Positions 8,148 to 15,899 of a stretch of DNA of 64,000 bases are shown here, piece after piece. The first letter of the stretch is position 1; every line of letters starts with the position of its first letter. A program made the position numbers and the translations under genes. Below the pieces are notes generated by a model. The model searched no databases and was not told where the DNA came from. It worked only from the letters and a program-made list of their open reading frames with translations. Source of the stretch: Elysia marginata (lineage: Eukaryota; Mollusca; Gastropoda; Plakobranchidae); the NCBI GenBank assembly GCA_019649035.1, contig BMAT01004542.1:60240-124239 (forward strand), read 5' to 3'.

Positions 8148-8432
8148 TTACAATGAAATAATGCCCTTTACTTTGGCCGCTTTTTTATAGTAGTTAACAA
8201 CGCTATCTGGAGATTTCATATGGACCAATACAGAGATACTGGTATAGTTGCCTTTAGAAGATATTTTCTCTTTTATTTTTGGGTTAACATCGCTAAAAAT
8301 GGCTTTTAACTGTCTCTTTTTATCTTCATCAGCACTTATGATAAACTTAAATAAATAGTCGGTAGGCCAAGTACTAGTATTTTTGAGATCTGTCTTTAGC
8401 TTTGTATAAAATATTTCATCTTTTATGTTCAT
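8148..8432 (-). CDS. DUF493 (YbeD-like) small protein
   Basis: 94 residues matching the DUF493/YbeD family, a ferredoxin-like alpha/beta fold seen in many Gram-negatives; the visible pattern is TDYLFKFIISAD...KGNYTSISVLVHMKSPDSVVNYYK. The family is suspected to be regulatory (ACT-like fold), with no settled function. The gene sits 6 bp downstream of the HAD phosphatase and 2 bp upstream of the SpoU methyltransferase, so it is cotranscribed with the Kdo genes. Confidence 0.85.
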   Translation of the reverse strand: MNIKDEIFYTKLKTDLKNTSTWPTDYLFKFIISADEDKKRQLKAIFSDVNPKIKEKISSKGNYTSISVLVHMKSPDSVVNYYKKAAKVKGIISL

Positions 8433-8438
8433 CTTATT

Positions 8439-9125
8439 TTACTTTCTTTCCATAAGTATCTTTTTGGGAATAATTTTATTACGAAATTTCAAAAAATGTA
8501 GATATTCTTTAGAATATTGAATCCTGCTTTTTACAGTCCTCTCATTTATGTTCATAGCATCCAAAAATACTTCTGTGCATTCCCTTATTGCATTTTGGGA
8601 GGCACTATGAGCGGTGATATATTCCACTAAGTGATTGGCTCTACAGTAGTCTTTTAAAAAAGGCATTGCAGGGTTGGAAATCATCACTCTAAGCCCTACC
8701 CGCTCCGCGAGAGATAAATCTAAAATATCATCGAAAAAGAACGCTACCCGTTGTGGTTTTACGCCGTACGCCTTCTCCAAAAAAGGTAACACCTCTATTT
8801 TGTGCTTTACTTTAAAAAAAATGGCATCTATGTGTTCCCTATCAGCAAAGGACTGCCCTGTGAAATTTTCCTCTCCTGTAATGATAAATGTTTTAGATAA
8901 AGTCTTGTTTTTCAAATAGTAAGCGAATCTCAGCATATTCAATCCCATTGAGTCTATCTCCGAAAAAGTGCTATCCCCCCGCTTGTCCTTTCTCCCAGAA
9001 TGAAACACCCCATCCCAATCAAACAAAAAAACCTCAACAGACTCTATCTTACTCCTGAAATCCCCTTTAGACAAGAAAAGTTCCGCTCCTAAGTCTTTGA
9101 AATAATTGAGTATATCTGTTGGCAC
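8439..9125 (-). CDS. HAD-family phosphatase, KdsC-like (Kdo-8-phosphate phosphatase candidate)
   Basis: 228 residues, GTG start directly abutting the stop of the preceding gene (TAA GTG). The HAD motifs are FLFDWDGVF (motif I, DxDG), FIITGEEN (motif II), KHKIEVLPFLEKAYG (motif III Lys, KdsC style) and FFFDDILDL (motif IV Asp pair). AIRECTEVFL near residue 180 matches the C-terminal GAxREVxE part of KdsC. Its location two genes after kdsA supports removal of phosphate from Kdo-8-phosphate. It is longer than KdsC (about 170-190) with extra ends of about 25-35 residues. The alternative is another nulosonate or N-acylneuraminate-9-phosphatase-like enzyme. Confidence 0.75.
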   Translation of the reverse strand: MPTDILNYFKDLGAELFLSKGDFRSKIESVEVFLFDWDGVFHSGRKDKRGDSTFSEIDSMGLNMLRFAYYLKNKTLSKTFIITGEENFTGQSFADREHIDAIFFKVKHKIEVLPFLEKAYGVKPQRVAFFFDDILDLSLAERVGLRVMISNPAMPFLKDYCRANHLVEYITAHSASQNAIRECTEVFLDAMNINERTVKSRIQYSKEYLHFLKFRNKIIPKKILMERK

Positions 9126-10142
9126 TTACAGTTTCATCAAATCTTGAATATCTAGCATTCCTATGGCTTTCCCTTGAGAGAGAACAACTAGCTCATCAAT
9201 ATCCTTTTCTGAGAATATTTTTTGAGCATCTATCAAAAGAGAATCTGCGTCCACAGATATTGGATTTTTTGTAGCCACATCTAATACCTTTTCTGTGAAA
9301 GTATCTTTTATTTTCTGTTGTGAAATAAGACGTCTCAAGTCTCCATCGGTAAACACTCCCAAAAGGTGCGCTTTTTCATCGGCTATGGCAACTGCACCAA
9401 ATTTATCAGAGGTCATTTTGATTAATGCATCGGCTATGGTAGAACTGGGAGGTATAATTGGATTTTTGGAACTTATCACCTCCCTCACCCTAATGGTCAT
9501 TAATTTGGTATGCTCAAAAAACTGTTGCGTTCCAATTTTTGTAAAATGATTTTGAGTCAATTGCTTGATGATCTTCCATGGCGCTGTAATAGTATGAACT
9601 TTGCTGTTTAGAGCATTCCTTATATGTTCCACATTCCTGACGGATGAAAACATCACTTTGGTGTCATAACGATAATGCTCTACCGTTTCTACTATCTGTT
9701 CTACCATTTGTAGTGCGTCTGTACCCTCATCTTGCAAACGACCTACAAGGGGACATACATAGGTAGCACCTGCTTCCATAGCCATATAGGCCTGTTGCAA
9801 AGTATAGATAAGATGAATGTTTACCAAAAACCCTTCATCCGTGAGTTTTTTACAGGCCTTAACACCCTGTAGAGAAATAGGTATTTTGTAAACTGTCTTG
9901 TTCTTATCTAAGCCTAAATTGTCTTGCCTTTTTGCCTCAGCTATAATTTCTTCAGCGGTTTCTCCCAAAGCCTCTATTTGAAGAATTGGCACTATCTTGG
10001 ATAGCTTTACAATAGTACCGTCAATGTCCGTTATCCCATGGCGGTGCATGAATGTTGGAGTCGTGGTAAGACCACTGAGAAAGCCCAACTTGAAGGCTTC
10101 TTCTATCTCGCTAATATCAGCCGAGTCTAAGTATAGTTCCAT
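9126..10142 (-). CDS. Transaldolase-family protein fused to a KdsD-type CBS pair
   Basis: 338 residues in two parts. Residues 1-215 are a TalC/FSA-type transaldolase barrel: MELYLDSADISEI start, Schiff-base lysine K86 in VYKIP, E57 and the CPLVGR strand (130-135). Residues about 220-338 are two CBS domains; GVFTDGDLRR (262-271) is the sequence found in the CBS pair of KdsD, arabinose-5-phosphate isomerase. It lies 8 bp after kdsA and just before a KdsC-like phosphatase, exactly where kdsD would be expected. By analogy the CBS pair may sense a nucleotide or sugar-nucleotide. A role in making or regulating a pentose-phosphate precursor for Kdo is inferred, not shown. Confidence 0.8.
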   Translation of the reverse strand: MELYLDSADISEIEEAFKLGFLSGLTTTPTFMHRHGITDIDGTIVKLSKIVPILQIEALGETAEEIIAEAKRQDNLGLDKNKTVYKIPISLQGVKACKKLTDEGFLVNIHLIYTLQQAYMAMEAGATYVCPLVGRLQDEGTDALQMVEQIVETVEHYRYDTKVMFSSVRNVEHIRNALNSKVHTITAPWKIIKQLTQNHFTKIGTQQFFEHTKLMTIRVREVISSKNPIIPPSSTIADALIKMTSDKFGAVAIADEKAHLLGVFTDGDLRRLISQQKIKDTFTEKVLDVATKNPISVDADSLLIDAQKIFSEKDIDELVVLSQGKAIGMLDIQDLMKL

Positions 10143-10150
10143 TTTTTTCC

Positions 10151-10987
10151 TTATTTATTTCTGTATTTTACCTCTACAGTGTGCAACTCTATAAGGGGTC
10201 TGAGAAAAGTCTCTAATTGACTTACATCCAATTGAGAGGCCGCATCGCAAAGGGCTTCCTTTGGGCAAGGATGTGCCTCTATAAACAGACCGTCTATACC
10301 CGAAGCAACTGCTGAAAATGCTAATGTATTTAAATATTTTCTCGCGCCTCCACTAGGGTTAGAACTCGGTATTCCATACCTTCTGATGGAATGCGTTATG
10401 TCAAAAACAACAGGATAGCCAGATGCCCTCATATGGTAAAAACTTCTTGGATCTACCACAAGGTCATTGTATCCAAAGGTGTAACCCCTCTCTGTCAATA
10501 AAATCTTTTTGTTACCCGTTGATTCTATTTTTTGAACAGGCTTAATCATATTTTCTGGTGCCAAAAACTGACCGTGCTTTAGATTGATAATAGCTCCTGT
10601 TTTGGCAGCTTCTACTACGAGTGTCGTTTGCATTACCAAATAGGCAGGAATCTGCAATATATCTACAACTTCTGCAACTGGTTTGACTTGCTCGGGATAA
10701 TGTATATCTGTCAGTAGAGGAAATCCAAATTCCCTTTTGATGCGCTCCAGTGTTTTTAGTCCGTTTTCTAACCCTGGTCCCATGTAATAATCTACAGAGC
10801 TACGATTATCTTTCTGAAAAGAAGATTTAAAAATTGTGGCGATTTTCAAGTTTTCGGAGACCTTCTTTATGGCCTCTGCGGTTTTCATCATAATAGACTC
10901 ATCTTCTATCACACAAGGCCCAGAGATAAGGAACATCTCATCCACACCACAGCTTACCCTACCTACTTCTACAAGATATTGGCTCAT
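10151..10987 (-). CDS. kdsA: 3-deoxy-D-manno-octulosonate 8-phosphate synthase
   Basis: 278 residues. Condenses PEP with D-arabinose-5-phosphate to Kdo-8-phosphate, the committed step to the inner-core sugar of LPS. Visible signatures are FLISGPCVIED near the N-terminus, FQKDNRSSVDYYMGPG, KHGQFLAP, LLTERGYTFGYNDLVVD and FDITHSIRRYG. Cys25 in SGPC marks the metal-dependent class, as in Aquifex, rather than the Asn of the metal-free E. coli enzyme. First gene of a leftward cluster with the transaldolase-CBS fusion, the KdsC-like HAD, DUF493 and a SpoU methyltransferase. Confidence 0.95.
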   Translation of the reverse strand: MSQYLVEVGRVSCGVDEMFLISGPCVIEDESIMMKTAEAIKKVSENLKIATIFKSSFQKDNRSSVDYYMGPGLENGLKTLERIKREFGFPLLTDIHYPEQVKPVAEVVDILQIPAYLVMQTTLVVEAAKTGAIINLKHGQFLAPENMIKPVQKIESTGNKKILLTERGYTFGYNDLVVDPRSFYHMRASGYPVVFDITHSIRRYGIPSSNPSGGARKYLNTLAFSAVASGIDGLFIEAHPCPKEALCDAASQLDVSQLETFLRPLIELHTVEVKYRNK

Positions 10988-11032
10988 AATAATTTAACAA
11001 GTTTCAAAAGGTTGTTGCGAAACTATGATAAT

Positions 11033-11061
11033 TTTGTGAATAGAAAAAAACTGTTCACAAA
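11033..11061. promoter_or_regulatory. Inverted repeat TTTGTGAA-N13-TTCACAAA in the kdsA/nhaD divergent region
   Basis: Two perfect 8-base arms, 11033-11040 and 11054-11061, are separated by 13 bases of mostly A. The spacing puts the arms about two helical turns apart centre to centre, which fits a dimeric repressor or activator site. It lies 46 bp upstream of kdsA on one side and 87 bp from nhaD on the other. No regulator is named. Confidence 0.4.
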
Positions 11062-11097
11062 CCTGAATTGAATTAGTGTTTTTTATATTTTAGCCAA

Positions 11098-11117
11098 AAC
11101 TCTAAATTTTTAGAGTT
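11098..11117. promoter_or_regulatory. Palindrome AACTCTAAA-TT-TTTAGAGTT upstream of nhaD
   Basis: A perfect 9-base inverted repeat with a 2-base spacer, 31 bp before the nhaD start. It may be an operator or an RNA hairpin in the nhaD leader. There is no T-run after it, so a terminator is unlikely. Confidence 0.4.
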
Positions 11118-11147
11118 GATACTTGAAAAAAATAAAACATATCTGTT

Positions 11148-12461
11148 TTGGAAACATTACTTTTCGTAATATTTGTTTTAGGCTATTTGGGAATAGCTTT
11201 AGAACACAATCTGAAAGTGGACAAGCTAGTTCCCGCCCTTATAATGATGTCTGTACTTTGGTCTGTCTTGGGAATATTTCATTTGACAGTATATGAAATT
11301 GACTTTGCCACTAGAGAATTAGTCCCCACGGATATACATAATGTGTTGATTCATCACTTGGGTAAGACATCCGAGATTTTAGTCTTTCTTGTTGGAGCGA
11401 TGATTATTGTAGAGGTTATCGACTACTTTAAGGCTTTCGATACTTTTAAAAGGCTCATAATATCTCGAAAAAAGACCAAGTTGCTATGGGTATTTGGGTC
11501 CTTGGCGTTTATCCTATCTGCTATTATAGACAACCTCACAGCGACTATAGTGCTGATAACCATTCTTCAAAAGATTGTAAATAGTAAACAGGAAAAGTTT
11601 TGGTATGCAGGGACTATCATCATCGCTGCCAATGCCGGGGGGGCGTGGTCTCCTATAGGGGATGTAACAACTACCATGCTATGGATATCAAAGAAAGTAA
11701 CATCTCTCAAATTGATAACAGATGTACTTATTCCATCATTAATATGCTTTGCAGTACCCACTATTATCATGTCGTTTCTCCCTGTTTTCAAAGGTCAAAT
11801 AAGTGTTAATAATGAAAGCGTTGAGACGCCAACCGATCATTCAAAACTAAAAAATCTTCCTATACTATTAACTGGTTTAGGAGGTATTATCTTTGTGCCT
11901 ATATTCAAGGGGTTAACTGGGCTTCCTCCCTATATGGGAATGTGCCTGTCTATGGCTGTCCTAATCATTGTGGCAGAGCTAAAAACAAGATCTCATTTTT
12001 CATTTAAAGAACTAGCTCAAAAAAAGGGAGACTTTGTGGGCTATGCACTATCTAATATAGAACTCTCTAGCATCCTATTTTTCTTGGGAATTTTGATGGC
12101 GGTTGCCGCGTTGGAATCTGTAGGAGAATTATTTCACTTTGCAGAATATCTAAATGAAAAAATACCCAATACAGAGTTTATCATATTCCTTTTTGGGATA
12201 GGCTCTGCCATCATAGACAATGTGCCTTTGGTAGCGGCGGGGATAGGGATGTTTCCTCAACCTACAGACCATGATGTATGGCATCTTTTGGCATATAGTG
12301 CAGGTACGGGGGGAAGTATTTTGATTATAGGATCTGCGGCAGGTGTGATAGCTATGGGAATGGAAAAAATAGAATTCTTCAAATATTTAAAAAACATGTC
12401 GCTTTTGGCATTTTTAGGGTTTGCATCCGGTTTCTTCTATCTTTATTTGACCCATGTCTAA
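11148..12461 (+). CDS. nhaD: NhaD-type Na+/H+ antiporter
   Basis: 437 residues with about 11-12 hydrophobic segments, an inner-membrane antiporter of the NhaD (ion transporter superfamily) type exchanging sodium for protons. Visible conserved blocks are SAIIDNLTATIVL (about 125-137), NAGGAWSPIGDVTTTMLW and GSAIIDNVPLVAAG, matching the two inverted repeats of this fold. The start is TTG (METLLFV), the only start consistent with the first helix. Next gene exbB follows after 27 bp. Sodium export together with ExbB/ExbD suggests a salty habitat or a sodium cycle; this is inference. Confidence 0.92.
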   Translation: METLLFVIFVLGYLGIALEHNLKVDKLVPALIMMSVLWSVLGIFHLTVYEIDFATRELVPTDIHNVLIHHLGKTSEILVFLVGAMIIVEVIDYFKAFDTFKRLIISRKKTKLLWVFGSLAFILSAIIDNLTATIVLITILQKIVNSKQEKFWYAGTIIIAANAGGAWSPIGDVTTTMLWISKKVTSLKLITDVLIPSLICFAVPTIIMSFLPVFKGQISVNNESVETPTDHSKLKNLPILLTGLGGIIFVPIFKGLTGLPPYMGMCLSMAVLIIVAELKTRSHFSFKELAQKKGDFVGYALSNIELSSILFFLGILMAVAALESVGELFHFAEYLNEKIPNTEFIIFLFGIGSAIIDNVPLVAAGIGMFPQPTDHDVWHLLAYSAGTGGSILIIGSAAGVIAMGMEKIEFFKYLKNMSLLAFLGFASGFFYLYLTHV

Positions 12462-12488
12462 ATAACTTTTAAAATCACTCCGCCACTA

Positions 12489-13127
12489 ATGGAAGAATCT
12501 TTATCATTGATAGACTTGGTAATTGATGGAGGTCTTGCCACTATCATTATTGTGGTTATCCTTTTGTCTATTTTAGGGGCAAGTATGTTTATTTACTTTG
12601 AGAGGCTATTGGCAATGAGAGAAGCAAATATAGACGAAGATTTTGTCTATAAAGTCAAAGACTATATCGCCATGGGTAAACTACGCGAAGCTAAATCTCT
12701 CTGTTCGGATAGTAGCGTCCCCATCGCGAGGCTTTTGGAAAAAGGAATTTCTAGAATTGGAAAATCTACAGACGAAATCACTAAAGCCATAGAAGGGGCA
12801 GGCGCACTAGAAATATATCGGCTGGAAAAAAATGTGAGCCTGATAGGAACCTTTGCAGGTGTAGCCCCTATGATAGGATTTTTAGGAACCGTAATAGGGA
12901 TGATTATAGCGTTTCACGAGATGGCAAGTCAAGGAGGCCAAGCAGAAATTAATCTTTTAGCAACTGGTATTTATACTGCCATGACCACTACTGTGGCTGG
13001 ACTCATTGTTGGTATTATCTGTTCCTTAAGCTATAACCACTTGGTTATAACGACAGAAAATCTGCTCCATACTATGGAGGTCAGTATCATTTCTTTTATG
13101 GATACTCTAAACAACCCCGAAGATTGA
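12489..13127 (+). CDS. exbB: MotA/TolQ/ExbB proton channel protein
   Basis: 212 residues, three predicted membrane helices (about 15-35, 115-140, 155-180) and the family block GTFAGVAPMIGFLGTVIGMI followed by ATGIYTAMTTTVAGLIVGI. Forms the pentameric channel with ExbD that turns proton motive force into mechanical work for a TonB-type partner or another periplasmic protein. ExbD starts 1 bp after its stop. No tonB gene is in the window. ExbB versus TolQ is chosen by the neighbouring ExbD type, not by a decisive residue. Confidence 0.9.
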   Translation: MEESLSLIDLVIDGGLATIIIVVILLSILGASMFIYFERLLAMREANIDEDFVYKVKDYIAMGKLREAKSLCSDSSVPIARLLEKGISRIGKSTDEITKAIEGAGALEIYRLEKNVSLIGTFAGVAPMIGFLGTVIGMIIAFHEMASQGGQAEINLLATGIYTAMTTTVAGLIVGIICSLSYNHLVITTENLLHTMEVSIISFMDTLNNPED

Positions 13128-13128
13128 G

Positions 13129-13515
13129 ATGAAACTAAAATCTAGAAATAAAGTCAATACGAGTTTTAGCATGTCTTCTATGACGGATATTATTTTTCTT
13201 CTTCTTGTCTTCTTTCTTTTGACGGCAAGCACCCCCAATGCTTTGGACCTGCTCCTCCCAAAAGCTAAAGGAAAGACTACAGAAATTCAGAATATATCTG
13301 TCAGTATAGACAAAGATTACAGTCTATTTATAGAAGAAAAAAAAGTAGACTATAATGATTTTGAATCCGAGTTAAAAACTACTTTGAACGAGATTGAAAG
13401 TCCAACTATTATATTAAGGGCTGAAGAAACTGTACCGATAGACAAGGTGGTATATGTAATGGATATTGCCAATCAAAATGACTACAAGATCATCCTTGCA
13501 GTCAGACCCAAATAG
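13129..13515 (+). CDS. exbD: ExbD/TolR-family biopolymer transport protein
   Basis: 128 residues with a single N-terminal helix containing the conserved aspartate in SSMTDIIFLLLVFFLL (the proton-carrying Asp of the channel), then a periplasmic domain ending IILAVRPK. Works with ExbB from the adjacent gene; the pair is separated by one base and must be cotranslated. The usual length is 130-150. Confidence 0.9.
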   Translation: MKLKSRNKVNTSFSMSSMTDIIFLLLVFFLLTASTPNALDLLLPKAKGKTTEIQNISVSIDKDYSLFIEEKKVDYNDFESELKTTLNEIESPTIILRAEETVPIDKVVYVMDIANQNDYKIILAVRPK

Positions 13516-13523
13516 TTGCATCG

Positions 13524-14729
13524 TTGAAGTATAAAAAAACTGTTGAGTGGTTATACAGTCGTTTGCCTGTTTATCAAAGGGATGGGGCATCTGCCATTTC
13601 ACATAAGTTAGATCCTATTAAAAAGTTTTGCAGTTTTTTGGGTAATCCTCAGCAGAACTTTAAGTCCGTTCATGTAGCGGGAACCAATGGCAAAGGTTCC
13701 TCATGCCATATGTTGTCTTCAATTATGCAAGAGGCTGGTTACAAGGTAGGGCTATACACCTCACCTCACCTAAAAGATTTTAGAGAGCGGATAAGAATTA
13801 ACGGAAAATGTATATCTAAAAAAAATGTGTGCTGTTTTGTAGAGGAAAATTTAACATATATCTTGCAAGAAAAACTGTCTTTTTTTGAGCTTACAGTGGC
13901 CATGGCCTTTTATACATTTTCCGAGAATAATGTAGATCTCGCTATTATAGAAACGGGTATGGGAGGGCGTCTAGACGCTACCAATATCATAAACCCGATA
14001 GCGTCTCTGATAACCAACATAGGAATGGATCACACCCATATTTTAGGTAATACCTTACAAAAAATAGCCTATGAAAAAGCCGGTATCATAAAACCGCATA
14101 CTCCAGTTGTCATCAGTGAAGTGCAACAAGAGACAATAGGTGTTTTCGAAGCTAATGCCAAAGAAAAAAACGCGCCTCTCTACAAAGGGAGACCACATAG
14201 TTACTCAACGGACCTGAGGGGGGGGTACCAGCAGGAAAATATCGCTGGTGTTATAAGTTTACTCAAAGTTATCAATACCAGATTTCATATAGAAGGAAGG
14301 CATATTCAAAAAGGACTTCTTAATACTGTAAAAAACACGGGATTAAAAGGAAGATGGCAAACGCTAAAAAATACCCCCAAAGTAATAATAGATATAGCCC
14401 ATAATGTAGAGGGATTCAAATGCATTCTAAAGCAAATCTCCCAAGATAATTACAACACGCTACACTTCGTATTAGGCTTTGTGGAGGATAAAAATTACGA
14501 ATCCATCTTGGAAAGATTACCCAAAGAAGCTGTATACTACTTCTGTAGACCTAACATCTTAAGAGGCCTGGACTCTAAATTACTAAAGACCAAAGCAAAG
14601 GAATATCAAATATATGGAGCGCATTATGAAACCGTGAAGTGCGCATACAAAACCGCTGTCAAAAAAGCCAAAAAGAATGATTTAATAGTAATATGTGGGA
14701 GTAATTTTGTTGTTGCAGATATTCTGTAA
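13524..14729 (+). CDS. folC: Folylpolyglutamate synthase / dihydrofolate synthase
   Basis: 401-residue Mur-ligase-family enzyme that adds glutamate to dihydropteroate or tetrahydrofolate using ATP. The P-loop is VAGTNGKGSSCHMLSS near residue 52, and the family signatures LYTSPHLKDFRERI and IETGMGGRLDATNII follow, then IGMDHTHILG. TTG start, 8 bp after exbD. C-terminal Mur domain includes IDIAHNVEGF. Complete and typical. Confidence 0.94.
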   Translation: MKYKKTVEWLYSRLPVYQRDGASAISHKLDPIKKFCSFLGNPQQNFKSVHVAGTNGKGSSCHMLSSIMQEAGYKVGLYTSPHLKDFRERIRINGKCISKKNVCCFVEENLTYILQEKLSFFELTVAMAFYTFSENNVDLAIIETGMGGRLDATNIINPIASLITNIGMDHTHILGNTLQKIAYEKAGIIKPHTPVVISEVQQETIGVFEANAKEKNAPLYKGRPHSYSTDLRGGYQQENIAGVISLLKVINTRFHIEGRHIQKGLLNTVKNTGLKGRWQTLKNTPKVIIDIAHNVEGFKCILKQISQDNYNTLHFVLGFVEDKNYESILERLPKEAVYYFCRPNILRGLDSKLLKTKAKEYQIYGAHYETVKCAYKTAVKKAKKNDLIVICGSNFVVADIL

Positions 14730-14901
14730 AGGTTCTAGAAAGGTGTCTTTTAAATATTTTCCAAATTATGGGGTCTAAATTCTCTTTCCTGTAGTCTAGT
14801 TCCCCATCTAAACTCACATTCCTCCAAATGGAATATAAATTTTTAGAAATAGTTAACCTGTACAATGGTCTCAATATATCTTATTTATTCCCCATAAATT
14901 T

Positions 14902-15768
14902 CTAAAGAATATGTTTTTTTGCCTTATATGAAGACCTCACAAGTGCACCACTTTCTACATGTCTAAATCCCATTTCCTTACCAATGGTTTCGTATATTTT
15001 GAATTGCTTTGGAGTAATAAAAGCCTCCACAGGCAAGTGATTTTTTGACGGTTGTAGGTATTGCCCCAGCGTAACTACATCTACATCCGATAATCTGAGA
15101 TCTTCTAGCGTTTTTATCACCTCATCTTCCCTTTCGCCCAATCCCAACATAATACCAGATTTCGTACGATTTGTCCCACTCTTTTTTAGGTATTTCAATA
15201 CTTGTAAGCTTCTTTCATATCGCGCTTGAATACGCACTGCTCTGGTAAGTCTTTTTACAGTCTCCATGTTGTGAGATACTACCTCCGGTGATACTTTTAT
15301 GATCCTGTCTATATGTTTTTCAACACCTTGAAAGTCGGGAATGAGTGTCTCTAAAGTTGTTTGAGGGTTCATCCGCCTCACTGCTAAAACAGTCTCCGCC
15401 CAAATGATAGAACCCATATCTTTCAAATCATCTCTATCTACAGAGGTGAGTACGGCGTGCTTTATTCCCATAATTTTTATCGACCGCGCTACTTTTTCGG
15501 GTTCTTCCCAATCAATAGCTTCGGGGCGTCCTGTTTTAACGCCACAAAATCCGCAAGACCTTGTGCATATATTACCTAATATCATAAATGTAGCCGTGCC
15601 CTCTCCCCAGCACTCTCCCATATTGGGACAGCTTCCAGAGGTACAGATAGTATGCAACTTGTACTTGTCTACCAATCCCCTCAGTTGGGTGTATTTTTTC
15701 CCTGTAGGGAGCTTTACTCTTACCCAGTTTGGCTTTCTATTCTTTTCTTTTGAAGCTATTTTTTCCAT
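14902..15768 (-). CDS. lipA: Lipoyl synthase
   Basis: 288-residue radical-SAM enzyme inserting two sulfurs into protein-bound octanoate to make lipoate. The auxiliary cluster motif is CTSGSCPNMGECW (CxxxxCxxxxxC) and the SAM cluster motif is CTRSCGFC (CxxxCxxC), followed by GRPEAIDWEEPEKVA. Lipoate is needed for pyruvate and 2-oxoglutarate dehydrogenases and the glycine cleavage system. It converges on folC; the start is about 130 bp from the divergent MBL gene. lipB is not in the window. Confidence 0.96.
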   Translation of the reverse strand: MEKIASKEKNRKPNWVRVKLPTGKKYTQLRGLVDKYKLHTICTSGSCPNMGECWGEGTATFMILGNICTRSCGFCGVKTGRPEAIDWEEPEKVARSIKIMGIKHAVLTSVDRDDLKDMGSIIWAETVLAVRRMNPQTTLETLIPDFQGVEKHIDRIIKVSPEVVSHNMETVKRLTRAVRIQARYERSLQVLKYLKKSGTNRTKSGIMLGLGEREDEVIKTLEDLRLSDVDVVTLGQYLQPSKNHLPVEAFITPKQFKIYETIGKEMGFRHVESGALVRSSYKAKKHIL

Positions 15769-15886
15769 AAGTATATTTAGAGAAAAGAAAATTTATTCCA
15801 GTGCAATATTAATCTTTACTTTCGTAATATATAAAACATAGTATCCTCATTCAAAGTAATTATTCAAATGGTTTCTCATGTTTATT

Positions 15887-15894
15887 TAAATTTG
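15887..15894 (+). promoter_or_regulatory. Candidate -7 element (TAAATTTG) just before the MBL gene
   Basis: A perfect match to TAnnTTTG ends 5 bases before the ATG at 15900, which would give a leaderless or nearly leaderless transcript. No clear -33 TTG is at the usual distance. A second weaker element, TACTTTCG, lies near 15817-15825. Confidence 0.35.
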
Positions 15895-15899
15895 CGAAT

